Part shown: piece by piece, positions 24,177 to 33,193 of the stretch
How positions within the stretch are numbered: the first letter of the stretch is position 1
Layout of the letters: every line of letters starts with the position of its first letter
Origin: Prevotella sp.
GTDB lineage: Bacteria; Bacteroidota; Bacteroidia; Bacteroidales; Bacteroidaceae
Reading direction: 5' to 3'
Length of the DNA: 64,000 nt
NCBI GenBank assembly: GCA_017478025.1
Contig: JAFVGZ010000003.1
Location: 186,001-250,000, forward strand
Translations under genes and position numbers: made by a program
Notes under the pieces: generated by a model
Told to the model about the DNA's origin: nothing
Database searches by the model: none
What the model saw: only the letters and a program-made list of their open reading frames with translations

Positions 24177-25394
24177 ATGAACAGAGTAGTAATTACGGGC
24201 ATGGGTATATGGTCATGCCTGGGACAGACACTTGACGAAGTATGTAAGTCGCTCTTCGATGGACGTAGCGGCATTGTTTTCTCACAGGAGCGTAAGGACT
24301 TAGGCTTCCGCTCGGCATTGTGTGCCAACGTGCCAAAGCCAGACCTGAAGCCGTTCGTGCCACGCAATATGCGACAGTTTATGCCGGAGGAGGCACAGTA
24401 TGCCTACATGGCTACTAAGGACGCACTCGCAGCAGCAAAGATAGACCAGGATTTTCTGGACACCCACGAGGTGGGCATCATCTATGGCAATGACTCCGTT
24501 GCCGAGGCTACGATGCGCGCACTCGATAAGTTCCGTGAGTTTAAGGACACCGCAGCATGCGGTTCAGGAGCCATCTTCCAGTCCATGAACTCTACCATCA
24601 CGATGAACCTCGCATGCCTCTTCAAGCTGCGCGGCATCAACCTGACATCGTCGGCAGCCTGCGCCTCCAGTTCGCTGGCAATAGGCAATGCCTACCTGCT
24701 GATAAAGAACGGTCTGCAGGACTGCATCATCGCCGGCGGCGGTCAGGAGGCCAATATGTATAGCATAGCATCCTTTGACGGCATCCAGGCATTCTCAACG
24801 CGTGAGGATGAGCCAACGAAGGCAAGCCGTCCGTTCGACAAGAACCGTGACGGTCTGGTGCCTGGCGGCGGTGCTGCAACGGTAATTCTGGAGAGCTATG
24901 AGCACGCCGTGAAGCGCGGTGCACCGATACTGGCAGAGGTGATAGGATGGGGCTTCTCTGGCAACGGAGACCATATCTCTACACCAAACGTGGCAGGTCC
25001 TGCACGCTCGCTGGAGCTGGCCATCAAGAATGCCGGAGTGGATGTTAGGGAGATAGGATATATCAACGCTCACGCCACCTCTACACACGCCGGAGACGGA
25101 CGCGAGGCAATGGCAATAGCACAGATATTCGGTGACTATAAGGTGCCAGTGACATCTACAAAGTCACAGACAGGCCATGAGATGTGGGCTGCTGGAGCAG
25201 CAGAGTGTATCTACTCTATGCTGATGATGAAAAACGGCTTCATCGCCGGCAACATCAACTTTGAGGAGCCAGACGAGGAGACGTCCTGCATCAATATCAT
25301 ACCGGAGACAAAACAGGCACATTTCGATATGTTCCTGTCTAACTCATTCGGTTTCGGCGGCACGAACTCTACGCTGATAATCAAGAACCTGTAA
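24177..25394 (+). CDS. beta-ketoacyl-ACP synthase (FabF-like ketosynthase)
   Basis: A 405-residue condensing enzyme. It starts MNRVVITGMGIWSCLG. The Cys-His-His catalytic set is complete: Cys162 in SSAACASSS, His299 in YINAHATSTHAGD and His334 in KSQTGHEMWAAG. It would extend an ACP-bound acyl chain with malonyl-ACP by Claisen condensation. It is not obviously the housekeeping FabF, because it heads a run with its own ACP, two hotdog proteins and an exporter, as in type II polyketide, aryl polyene and flexirubin loci. No chain-length factor partner is present in the window. Confidence 0.9.
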   Translation: MNRVVITGMGIWSCLGQTLDEVCKSLFDGRSGIVFSQERKDLGFRSALCANVPKPDLKPFVPRNMRQFMPEEAQYAYMATKDALAAAKIDQDFLDTHEVGIIYGNDSVAEATMRALDKFREFKDTAACGSGAIFQSMNSTITMNLACLFKLRGINLTSSAACASSSLAIGNAYLLIKNGLQDCIIAGGGQEANMYSIASFDGIQAFSTREDEPTKASRPFDKNRDGLVPGGGAATVILESYEHAVKRGAPILAEVIGWGFSGNGDHISTPNVAGPARSLELAIKNAGVDVREIGYINAHATSTHAGDGREAMAIAQIFGDYKVPVTSTKSQTGHEMWAAGAAECIYSMLMMKNGFIAGNINFEEPDEETSCINIIPETKQAHFDMFLSNSFGFGGTNSTLIIKNL

Positions 25395-25520
25395 AAGCCC
25401 AAGCCCAAGCCCAAGCCCCACCCCGGCCCTCCCCTAGGGGAGGGGGTGAAATTACAATAAACTTAAGGTGGGGAGTTAAGGTAAAGGTAAAGGTAAAAGT
25501 TAAGGTTAAACAAAAGTAAA
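25391..25520. repeat. AAGCCC tandem, CCTCCCCTAGGGGAGG palindrome and GGTAAA tandem
   Basis: Directly after the ketosynthase stop come four AAGCCC units, a perfect 16-base palindrome CCTCCCCTAGGGGAGG (25428-25443), a GGTGGGGA motif and GGTAAA/GGTTAA units. The palindrome could act as a terminator or RNA-processing site within the run. Confidence 0.8.
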
Positions 25521-25557
25521 TTTACGATAAATATTCATCAAAAAAAGAAAAAGTATT

Positions 25558-25800
25558 ATGACAAGAGAAGACATTATCGCAAAGGTAAATTCAGTATTGG
25601 CAGAGGAGTTTGAGGTTGAGGAGAGCTCAATCACTCCAGATGCGAACATCAAGAACACTTTGGCTCTGGACTCACTGTCACTGGTTGACCTGGTGGCCCT
25701 CATCCAGTACACCTACAAGGTGAAGATTCCTGCAGAGGATCTGCCAAAGATTCAGACGTTCAACGACCTCTACGATTACATCGAGTCTCACGCTGCATAA
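25558..25800 (+). CDS. acyl carrier protein
   Basis: An 80-residue acidic four-helix carrier. The phosphopantetheine attachment serine is Ser39 in LALDSLSLVDLV. It carries the growing acyl chain between the neighbouring ketosynthase and hotdog enzymes. It differs from a typical housekeeping AcpP (DSLD motif) in the residues around the serine, and it lies 4 bases before the next gene, so it is likely dedicated to this pathway. Confidence 0.93.
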   Translation: MTREDIIAKVNSVLAEEFEVEESSITPDANIKNTLALDSLSLVDLVALIQYTYKVKIPAEDLPKIQTFNDLYDYIESHAA

Positions 25801-25804
25801 GGTG

Positions 25805-26218
25805 ATGACAATATATGAATTGATACCCCAGCGTCCACCCATCGTAATGGTGGATGAGCTGACGCATGCTGACGGCGACGAGGCAACATGTGTGCTGACG
25901 GTAAGCCCCGACAACTTCTTCATCGGCGATGATGATCGCATGGAGGAGGTGGGACTTATTGAGCACATTGCCCAGTCGGCGTCAGCCTTTGCAGGATACA
26001 AGGCCATAGCAGAGGGTGCTACCGAACCTCCTGTGGGATATATCGGAGAGGTGAAGAATTTCCACCTTTTACATCGTCCACACGTAGGAGAACAACTGGT
26101 GACGACAATCACTATGGGTGCAACCGTCAGCGGCGTGACAATCATACAGGGCGAGACAAAGACCAGCGATGGGACACCCTGCGCCGACACGACGATGAAG
26201 ATATTCATCAGAGAGTAA
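25805..26218 (+). CDS. ApeP-like hotdog protein (3-hydroxyacyl-ACP dehydratase family)
   Basis: A 137-residue single hotdog domain from ATG 25805 (GTG at 25802 is possible). It aligns with FabZ from LIPQRPPIVMVDEL. The GHFPG block that carries the catalytic His is replaced by IGDDDRMEEV, while the catalytic acid is kept as Glu53 in GLIEHIAQSASAF. This pattern is that of ApeP-type dehydratase subunits in aryl polyene clusters. On its own it would lack the His. It starts 4 bases after the ACP stop and is followed, after a repeat, by a second hotdog protein with the opposite loss. Confidence 0.78.
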   Translation: MTIYELIPQRPPIVMVDELTHADGDEATCVLTVSPDNFFIGDDDRMEEVGLIEHIAQSASAFAGYKAIAEGATEPPVGYIGEVKNFHLLHRPHVGEQLVTTITMGATVSGVTIIQGETKTSDGTPCADTTMKIFIRE

Positions 26219-26220
26219 AA

Positions 26221-26427
26221 GCCCCCCACCGGCTCCCCCCAAGGGGGGAGGGACGGAAACGGTGTGAAATTGACGAATCCTATTTCTATCCCTGCATTAT
26301 AACGCACCTTTTCAAGGAGCTATGAATACTCCACGGGGTTACGTCAGCGTAACAGAGGGCCGAACGACACATTAAATTGTACATTGTAAATGGTAAATTG
26401 TACATAACAATGGTAAATTGTACATAA
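26221..26427. repeat. Composite intergenic repeat: GC palindrome, REP-like hairpin and TTGTACATT tract
   Basis: A perfect hairpin CTCCCCCC-AA-GGGGGGAG (26233-26250) follows the hotdog gene. Further on lie a REP-like copy with GTTACG-TCAG-CGTAAC (26338-26353) plus GGGCCGAACGAC, and then AAATTGTACATTGTAAATGG units (26374-26427), which end 4 bases before the next start codon. Confidence 0.8.
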
Positions 26428-26431
26428 ACTG

Positions 26432-26797
26432 ATGTTTTTAGAGAACAGATTTTATAAGATTACAAAAGAGGAACGCGCGGAGAATGAGGCACTTTTCACA
26501 GTGAGCATTCTCCCGGATTGCAATGTGTATGATGGGCATTTCCCTGGCAACCCTGTATGCCCGGGAGTGTGTAACATACAAACCATAAAGGAGTGCGCTG
26601 AGAGACTTGTGGGCCAACCACTTACGATAACGACCATAAAGCAATGCCGACTGACCGCCGTAGCGACACCACAGGTGTGTCCGGAGGTGACAGTAACGGT
26701 AAACGCAACAGAGAACGAGGGAGGATACCTCATCACTGCTATTATCAGCGATGAGAAACAAGGATACATGAGCCTTAAGGCCATAATGAAGAATTAA
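26432..26797 (+). CDS. FabA/FabZ-like hotdog protein with catalytic His but no Glu
   Basis: A 121-residue single hotdog domain. The FabZ catalytic block is present as DGHFPGNPVCPGV with His36. At the position of the FabZ glutamate, 14 residues later, there is Gln50 (NIQTIKECAERL). It would therefore be incomplete as a homodimer but could pair with the ApeP-like protein encoded upstream, which keeps the acid and lacks the His. ApeI-like proteins occupy this place in aryl polyene loci. Reaction inferred: dehydration of 3-hydroxyacyl-ACP. The exporter gene starts 5 bases later. Confidence 0.78.
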   Translation: MFLENRFYKITKEERAENEALFTVSILPDCNVYDGHFPGNPVCPGVCNIQTIKECAERLVGQPLTITTIKQCRLTAVATPQVCPEVTVTVNATENEGGYLITAIISDEKQGYMSLKAIMKN

Positions 26798-26802
26798 GAA
26801 AG

Positions 26803-29346
26803 TTGACTCAGTTATTCATTAACATATACCACTATTTCAGACACCATCGTGCAGCAATGTGGCTCTCGATGGTTGTTCTCTTTATTGTATCGGGATACTT
26901 CGCTTCGCAGATTCACCTGGAGGAGGATCTGAATAAGCTTATGCCATCGTCAAAGAATCCTGACGGTACGACAAAACTGGCCTTCGCCGACCTGCGTATC
27001 AAGGATAAGACCTACCTGCTCTTTGAGAGCAAGTCAACGAAGGCGACTCCCGAAGTACTGGCAAAAGTATGCGACGAGTTTGTAGATTCGCTGATGGCAC
27101 GCGATGGTGCCCGCGACTCTTCGGCTCGCGTGGTGGGCGACGTGTTCTACAGCCTGCCCGAGGAGCTGGCCTTAGACGGCATCTCGTTCCTCACGGAGCA
27201 TATCCCGTCATATATCGACACCACAGCATACGCCGCATTTGACACCCTCCTGGTGCCTGAGAGGATAAAGAAGCAGATGGAACAGAATGCTGCCGACTAT
27301 GCCTCTGCCACAGAGGGCGGCGACGAGGAGACGGCAGGGATGATGACATCGCTGCTTGCCCTCGACCCCATAGGAATGAGAGGAGTGCTGACAAAGCAGT
27401 TTGCCCCCCTCGTAAACGCTACGGGAGGAAGCTACAAAACCATTGACGGACATTTCTTCGTGCCCGACAGCACGGTGTGCGTGGCATTCATTTCACCCAG
27501 CTTCTCAGCGACGAACACAGGTCAGGGCTCAAAGCTCTTTGAGGATCTCAACGAACTGACAGAGACATTCCTCAAGGCACACCCCGAGGTGAAGGTGAGC
27601 TATTACGGTACGCCGGCAAGCGGATACTACAACTCATCGACCATCAAGGGCGACCTCACCACAACCATCGCCGGTTCGCTCATTATTGTGCTGCTCGTCA
27701 TCTGTCTGTGCATGCGCAACTGGTCCACCATCCCACTGCTCATAATTCCCGTAGCCTTCGGCACGCTCTTCGGACTGGCTCTGATGTATTTCATCAAGGG
27801 ACAGTTCTCACTCCTCGCATTGGGTATAGGAGCCATCGTCTTAGGTGTCGCCATGAGCTATGTGCTGCACATCATAACACACTACAAATACACCGCTGAC
27901 GGAGAAAAGGTGCTGAGGGATGAGACCGTGCCCGTATTGTTAGGATGCATCACCACCGTCGGCTCGTTCATGGGACTGATATTCATCAAGACCGACCTGC
28001 TACAGGACTTCGGACTCTTCGCCGCCTTCGCTATCGTGGGCACTACGGTATTTGCGCTGATATACCTGCCGCACCTGCTGCCTATGGAAGAGAACAAGGT
28101 CAACAAGAAGGCCTTCGCGCTGATAGACAAGGTGAACAACTACCCCTTTGAGAACAAACGCCCATTGCTGCTCGGCATCACCGCTATGGTAGTGGTGGCA
28201 ATAGGATTCTATGTTGTGAAGGGTACGGACTTTGATGCCGACATGAGCAACCTGGGATACCTGGCAGACAATACGGAGTATGCCGAGAAACTCCTTCGCG
28301 ACAAAACCTATACTGAGGACAAATCGAAATACTTTGCTTCTGAAGGCAAGAGCATGGAGGAAGCGCTGGAGAACTTCTCGCTATTGGAGAAGAAGCTGGA
28401 CTCGCTGCAGCAACTTGGGCTGGTGAAGGACTACACTCACACAAACGCCATCTTCGTACCATTGAAGGAGCAGCAGAAGCGCATCGATGCGTGGAAGGCC
28501 TTCTGGACTCCAGAGAGAATAGCACAGGCACGACGCCTTGTGGCAGCATACGCCCCCCAAGCGTTCAGCAATGTGGAGACAGAAGAGGGAAAGCTGAACG
28601 CCATGGAGTTCTATGAGCCATTCTTTGAGATGATAGAGGCAGACTACTCTCCCACCCCACTCTATGAGGAGGGGCTGATACCACCGGGTTATCAATCTAC
28701 GCTGATGGAACAGACAATGGCAGGCAACTGGCTCTGCTTCACCTCCGTGAGATGTGCCAACGACTCCATCAGAGGCGAGGACACTGACTATAACCGCATC
28801 TGCGATGCTATAGCCAACGAGCCAAACATGCTGGTGCTCGACACATATTACTACACCTCTGACGGACTGAAGGAACTGAACAGCGACTTCAACATACTGC
28901 AGTGGGTCAGCATGCTCTTCGTATTCATAGTGCTGCTGCTGTCGTTCCATTTCAACCTGCGCTACACGCTGCTGGGCTTTGCGCCCATACTGCTGTCGTG
29001 GCTCGTGGTACTCGGGGCAATGGCGATATTCAACGTGAGGTTTAACCTCATCAACATCATCATCTCCACATTCATCTTCGGTATCGGTGTAGATTACTCC
29101 ATCTTTGTGATGAACGGCCTCATAAACGGCAAGAAAGAGGATAGTGACGGGGCGTCACTGCTGGCGTACCATAAGACAGCAATCTTCTTCTCGGCCTTCA
29201 TACTGATAGTTACCGTAGCCTCAATGCTGGCAGCACGCCACCCGGCGATACAGTCCGTAGGCTTCGCCACCCTTGTGGGCATGATTTCAACAGTGGTACT
29301 GTCATATGTCATGCAGCCGGCAATCTTCAAGCGCTTAAAGAAATGA
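26803..29346 (+). CDS. MMPL/RND-family lipid exporter
   Basis: A large inner-membrane transporter (847 residues from TTG 26803). It has two repeated halves, each with one membrane segment, a periplasmic loop (about 45-260 and 460-690) and a bundle of membrane segments. The second half contains FIFGIGVDYSIFVMNG, the MMPL relay motif. Such proteins export lipids or polyenes. The TTG start, 5 bases after the hotdog stop, gives the basic leader MTQLFINIYHYFRHHRAAMW, as expected for this family; the next in-frame ATG (26857) would begin inside the first membrane segment. It overlaps the MscS gene by 4 bases. Confidence 0.88.
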   Translation: MTQLFINIYHYFRHHRAAMWLSMVVLFIVSGYFASQIHLEEDLNKLMPSSKNPDGTTKLAFADLRIKDKTYLLFESKSTKATPEVLAKVCDEFVDSLMARDGARDSSARVVGDVFYSLPEELALDGISFLTEHIPSYIDTTAYAAFDTLLVPERIKKQMEQNAADYASATEGGDEETAGMMTSLLALDPIGMRGVLTKQFAPLVNATGGSYKTIDGHFFVPDSTVCVAFISPSFSATNTGQGSKLFEDLNELTETFLKAHPEVKVSYYGTPASGYYNSSTIKGDLTTTIAGSLIIVLLVICLCMRNWSTIPLLIIPVAFGTLFGLALMYFIKGQFSLLALGIGAIVLGVAMSYVLHIITHYKYTADGEKVLRDETVPVLLGCITTVGSFMGLIFIKTDLLQDFGLFAAFAIVGTTVFALIYLPHLLPMEENKVNKKAFALIDKVNNYPFENKRPLLLGITAMVVVAIGFYVVKGTDFDADMSNLGYLADNTEYAEKLLRDKTYTEDKSKYFASEGKSMEEALENFSLLEKKLDSLQQLGLVKDYTHTNAIFVPLKEQQKRIDAWKAFWTPERIAQARRLVAAYAPQAFSNVETEEGKLNAMEFYEPFFEMIEADYSPTPLYEEGLIPPGYQSTLMEQTMAGNWLCFTSVRCANDSIRGEDTDYNRICDAIANEPNMLVLDTYYYTSDGLKELNSDFNILQWVSMLFVFIVLLLSFHFNLRYTLLGFAPILLSWLVVLGAMAIFNVRFNLINIIISTFIFGIGVDYSIFVMNGLINGKKEDSDGASLLAYHKTAIFFSAFILIVTVASMLAARHPAIQSVGFATLVGMISTVVLSYVMQPAIFKRLKK

Positions 29347-31754
29347 CCCTCAGACAACACATAATACTCATGCTGTTGATGCTCATTACCATCCCCTCAC
29401 AGGCGGTGATGAAGGAAGACAGCCTTGCCAGCACTCTGGCGATACTACGCAACGAACTGACGGTGTATCACAATGACTACAGCGCCCGTCAGGTCATAAT
29501 GAAGCAGACGAGCCAACGCGTCTTCACACAGCTGATGCAGACCATGCAGCGCAGCAACCAGAACGCGCTGATGCTGTATTCGCAGAACGATGGGTATGTC
29601 TTTGACCTCACCTACGCCTGTCATGAAGCAATAGAGCAGTACCGCGAGTTCAAGGCTCATCTCATACCATTCCGTACCTTTGTGGAGAAGAGTGACAACG
29701 AGGTGGAACGTATGGACAGCCTCATCAACAGCCTCAAGTCGCTGCCCGTGATGATACTCGATGAGAAGGGTAAGACAGACAGAAACGTGTGTCTCGCTCT
29801 GGCTGTCAACACACGGCGTATGCTCGTGGAGGACAGAGACCAGCTGAACGAGTACATCACGTACTATAAGATGACGGAGAACAGGTTGCAGTACCTCAAT
29901 GACTACGCCAACAAGAAGTACTCTGACATACAGAGCAGCATCTTCACCAACGGCAGCAACAACTATCTCGTCATCCTCTCACGGTTGCGCTCATACCTGA
30001 CAGAGACTAAGGAGACAATAGGCAGGAAATACACCTTCTATAACAATGTGCGCTCTCAGTGGGACAGCAGGTGGATAGTAGGTGTCTTCATGGTCATCCT
30101 CTTCTATGGATTCATCTCCATCCTCCTCAACCAGCTGCTGGTAAGATGGCTTGCCACAAGACTCATTAAGCGAGGTGCCTTCTCTTCGTTCGCAGAGTCG
30201 TTCATGGCAAAGCGCACCATGATAATACTGGCATCAACGGCAGTCACCTTTGCCATACTGCTCGGAATAGTTCAGGCATTATCTACGCAGAACTTCCTCA
30301 TCATGGCATCGTCGCTGCTTGTGCAGTTTGCATGGCTGCTCAGCGTGATAATACTATCCATCATGCTCAGGGCCAAGCCGGAGCAGTCCATCAAGACCCT
30401 CTCACTCTACATGCCGCTGCTGGTGAACGGATTTATCGTCATCAGTTTCCGCGTGGTGCTGATACCCAACGCACTCGTGAACCTCATCTTTCCACCCATA
30501 CTGCTGATATGCTGCATCTGGCAATGGCACGTGACAAGGAAAATAGGAGAGAACGTGGCACGCAGCGACAAGGGATATGCGGCGTTCTCACAGATTATCT
30601 TCATCGTATCACTCGTTTGCTCGGCAATAGGCTACACCCTGTTGTCGGTACAGATACTCATCTGGTGGATAATGCAGCTCACATGCATCCTCACCATCAC
30701 ATGCCTGAGGGACTGGTACAAGGAGTATGCTAAGAAAAAGAAGCTCGACGAACTGCCCATCACGCAGACATGGTTGCAAAATGCTATATACCTGATAGTA
30801 CTGCCCGTTGCTGCCATAGCGTCTGTAGTATTCAGCATCTATTGGGCAGCGGATGTGTTCAACCTCAGCGACATCACGCTGGACCTCTTCAAGTACAACT
30901 TCCTGAACCATCCGAACTTCAAGGCCAGCATCTTTGCCATAGCTCAGGTGACGGCACTCTACTGTGTCTTCAACTATCTGAACAAGATTGCCAAAGCTTT
31001 TGCCAAGCATTTCCTGGAGCAGCAGGACCCATCGAACGCTGCACAGCGGTTTATGATGGTCAAGAACGTGCTGCAGATACTCATCTGGGGCATCTGGTTC
31101 CTCATCTCACTCGCCATCTTCGATATCTCAAGCACATGGCTCGTTGTTATCTCGGGAGGACTATCCACAGGTATCGGTTTCGCATCAAAGGACATACTGG
31201 AGAATATCTACTACGGTATCTCGCTCATGACGGGACGCATAAAGATTGGTGACCTCATCGTGTGTGACGGCATCAGGGGAACTGTCTCAAGTATCTCTTA
31301 CACCTCAACGATGATTGACACCGTGGATGGATCGGTCATAGCGTTCACCAACTCACAGCTCTTCACCAAGAACTATAAGAACATGACGCGCAACCACGGA
31401 TATGAGTGTCATATCTTGGATGTCGGCGTGGCGTATGGCACAGATATCAAGCAGGCACGCCAGGTTATAGTCGATGCAGTAGGAGCTCTGCCGAACATCA
31501 ACAAGAGCAGAGGAGTGAAAGTAGTGCTGAAGGAGTTTGCAGACTCGGCACTGACGCTGAAGGTTGTAGTGTGGGTCAATGTGTTCACACAGTATTCTGA
31601 CGATGGCGTAATATTGGAGGCTATCTATGAGGCACTGAACGAGAACAACATTGAGATTGCATTCCCACAGCTTGACCTGCACATCAAAAGGGATAATCCC
31701 TCTACAACTCCCAACAGGGAAGATGATTTAGGGAAGATATTGGAAGAGAAATAA
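29343..31754 (+). CDS. MscS-family mechanosensitive channel, large form
   Basis: An 803-residue protein: signal peptide (MTLRQHIILMLLMLITIPSQA), periplasmic helical domain to about 230, about ten membrane segments, then the MscS pore and beta domains (GLSTGIGFASKDILENIYYG near 600, IGDLIVCDGIRGTVSSISYTS near 635, RGVKVVLKEFADSALTLKV near 720). It releases solutes on osmotic down-shock. The extended periplasmic part recalls MscK/YbdG-like large channels. The ATGA overlap with the exporter suggests shared translation; the link with lipid export is unclear. Confidence 0.9.
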   Translation: MTLRQHIILMLLMLITIPSQAVMKEDSLASTLAILRNELTVYHNDYSARQVIMKQTSQRVFTQLMQTMQRSNQNALMLYSQNDGYVFDLTYACHEAIEQYREFKAHLIPFRTFVEKSDNEVERMDSLINSLKSLPVMILDEKGKTDRNVCLALAVNTRRMLVEDRDQLNEYITYYKMTENRLQYLNDYANKKYSDIQSSIFTNGSNNYLVILSRLRSYLTETKETIGRKYTFYNNVRSQWDSRWIVGVFMVILFYGFISILLNQLLVRWLATRLIKRGAFSSFAESFMAKRTMIILASTAVTFAILLGIVQALSTQNFLIMASSLLVQFAWLLSVIILSIMLRAKPEQSIKTLSLYMPLLVNGFIVISFRVVLIPNALVNLIFPPILLICCIWQWHVTRKIGENVARSDKGYAAFSQIIFIVSLVCSAIGYTLLSVQILIWWIMQLTCILTITCLRDWYKEYAKKKKLDELPITQTWLQNAIYLIVLPVAAIASVVFSIYWAADVFNLSDITLDLFKYNFLNHPNFKASIFAIAQVTALYCVFNYLNKIAKAFAKHFLEQQDPSNAAQRFMMVKNVLQILIWGIWFLISLAIFDISSTWLVVISGGLSTGIGFASKDILENIYYGISLMTGRIKIGDLIVCDGIRGTVSSISYTSTMIDTVDGSVIAFTNSQLFTKNYKNMTRNHGYECHILDVGVAYGTDIKQARQVIVDAVGALPNINKSRGVKVVLKEFADSALTLKVVVWVNVFTQYSDDGVILEAIYEALNENNIEIAFPQLDLHIKRDNPSTTPNREDDLGKILEEK

Positions 31755-31790
31755 ATTATGCATTAAAAATTGTGCATTATGCATTATGAC
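31755..31790. repeat. ATTATGCATT dispersed repeat tract
   Basis: ATTATGCATT, TGTGCATTATGCATT and similar units fill the gap between the MscS stop and the phospholipase-D gene start; a further unit (ATGCATTA) forms the start codon region itself. Confidence 0.7.
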
Positions 31791-31792
31791 CT

Positions 31793-33064
31793 ATGCATTA
31801 TAAAAGATTTATCATAATCTCACTATTACTCTCTGCGCTGTCTGTGGGAGCATGGAGCGAGAGTTCTGACACACTGATAGCACGCACTCTGAGACAGCAG
31901 AACATCACGTTCTCAAATAACAACAGCGTGACCCTGCTGACATGCGGACAGGAGAAATTTGATGATATGTTTGCCGCGCTGAGACAGGCCACGAGCAGCA
32001 TACACATGGAGTACTTCAACTTCCGCAACGACTCCATAGGCAACGCACTCTTTGACCTGCTGGCAGTGAAAGCGAAAGAGGGCGTAGAGGTGCGTGTCAT
32101 CTTTGATGCCTTTGGCAATATGTCAAACAACAGGCCGCTGAAGAAAGAACATCTCACCGCTATCAGAAACAGCGGAGTGGAGATACACATCTATGACCGC
32201 ACCACATTCCCCTGGATAAACCACGTGTTTCACCGTAACCACCGCAAGATAGTGGTCATTGACGGACAGATAGCCTACACAGGAGGAATGAATGTAGCAG
32301 ACTACTACATACACGGTACGGAGCAAGTGGGCTCATGGCACGACATGCATTGCAGGATAGAGGGTGACGAGGTCAGCACACTGCAGCGCATCTTCCTGCG
32401 CATGTGGAACAAGACTGCTAAGCAGAACGTGAGCGGCATAAAGTATTACCCCTCCTTTCCACCACGAACAGACTTCAAGGGGCTGAAGAAAGACACTACA
32501 GCCACAGCGGGGAGCAAGATGGTGGGAATCATAAACCGTGAGCCGAATGTGACAAACAAAATCATGAGGCAGTTCTACATAGCATGTTTTGACAATGCCC
32601 AGGACAGCATAAAACTCATAAACCCATACATGTCGCTGACACACTCCGTAAAGGTCGCTATGAAGAGAGCACTGAAAAGAGGCGTGAAGGTGGAGTTTAT
32701 GATATCAGAGAAGAGCGATATACCCATGATGCCCGATGCATCGTTCTATGAGATGCACAAAATGATGAAACGCGGCGCTAAGGTGTATATCTATCAGGGA
32801 GGATTTCACCACACGAAGATTATCATGGTGGATGGAAAGACATGTACTGTAGGCAGCTGCAACCTTGATGCACGCTCGCTGAACTGGGACTACGAAGAGA
32901 ATGCCGTCATACTGGACAGAAACACCACGATGGAACTTACACGACTCTTTGAAGCCGACAAGAAGAAATCATTCCTTCTGACGCCGGAGAAATGGGATGA
33001 GTGGCGCACATGCGGACAGAAAACCATTGGCTGGCTGTCACAGATACTCAGCACGTGGCTGTAA
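31793..33064 (+). CDS. phospholipase D-family protein, cardiolipin synthase-like
   Basis: A 423-residue protein with N-terminal signal or anchor (MHYKRFIIISLLLSALSVGAWS) and two HKD motifs: HRNHRKIVVIDGQIAYTGGMN near residue 145 and HHTKIIMVDGKTCTVGSCNLD near residue 340. Two such motifs form one phosphatidyl-transfer site, as in cardiolipin synthases, which join two phosphatidylglycerols. The likely secretion signal also leaves a periplasmic phospholipase possible. It ends the lipid-related gene run. Confidence 0.87.
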   Translation: MHYKRFIIISLLLSALSVGAWSESSDTLIARTLRQQNITFSNNNSVTLLTCGQEKFDDMFAALRQATSSIHMEYFNFRNDSIGNALFDLLAVKAKEGVEVRVIFDAFGNMSNNRPLKKEHLTAIRNSGVEIHIYDRTTFPWINHVFHRNHRKIVVIDGQIAYTGGMNVADYYIHGTEQVGSWHDMHCRIEGDEVSTLQRIFLRMWNKTAKQNVSGIKYYPSFPPRTDFKGLKKDTTATAGSKMVGIINREPNVTNKIMRQFYIACFDNAQDSIKLINPYMSLTHSVKVAMKRALKRGVKVEFMISEKSDIPMMPDASFYEMHKMMKRGAKVYIYQGGFHHTKIIMVDGKTCTVGSCNLDARSLNWDYEENAVILDRNTTMELTRLFEADKKKSFLLTPEKWDEWRTCGQKTIGWLSQILSTWL

Positions 33065-33193
33065 AGCCCCCAAAGCCCCCCACCAACTCCCCCCCCCCCT
33101 AAAGGAGGGAGGGACGTAAATAACAATATAACAATATAACAAAATAAAAATTGTACATTGTACATTGTAAATGGTAAATGGTAAATAGTACAT
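33065..33193. repeat. Composite repeat: poly-C palindrome, AACAATATAAC units and TTGTACATT tract
   Basis: The order is AAGCCCCC units, an 11-base C run with CTAAAGGAGGGAGGG (33081-33115), AACAATATAAC repeats (33121-33140), then ATTGTACATTGTACATTG and GTAAATGGTAAATGG (33148-33193). The last part encodes the first six residues of the sigma factor. The same composite precedes the PqqD gene (35486-35580) and, inverted, recQ's 3' side (45371-45514). Confidence 0.85.
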
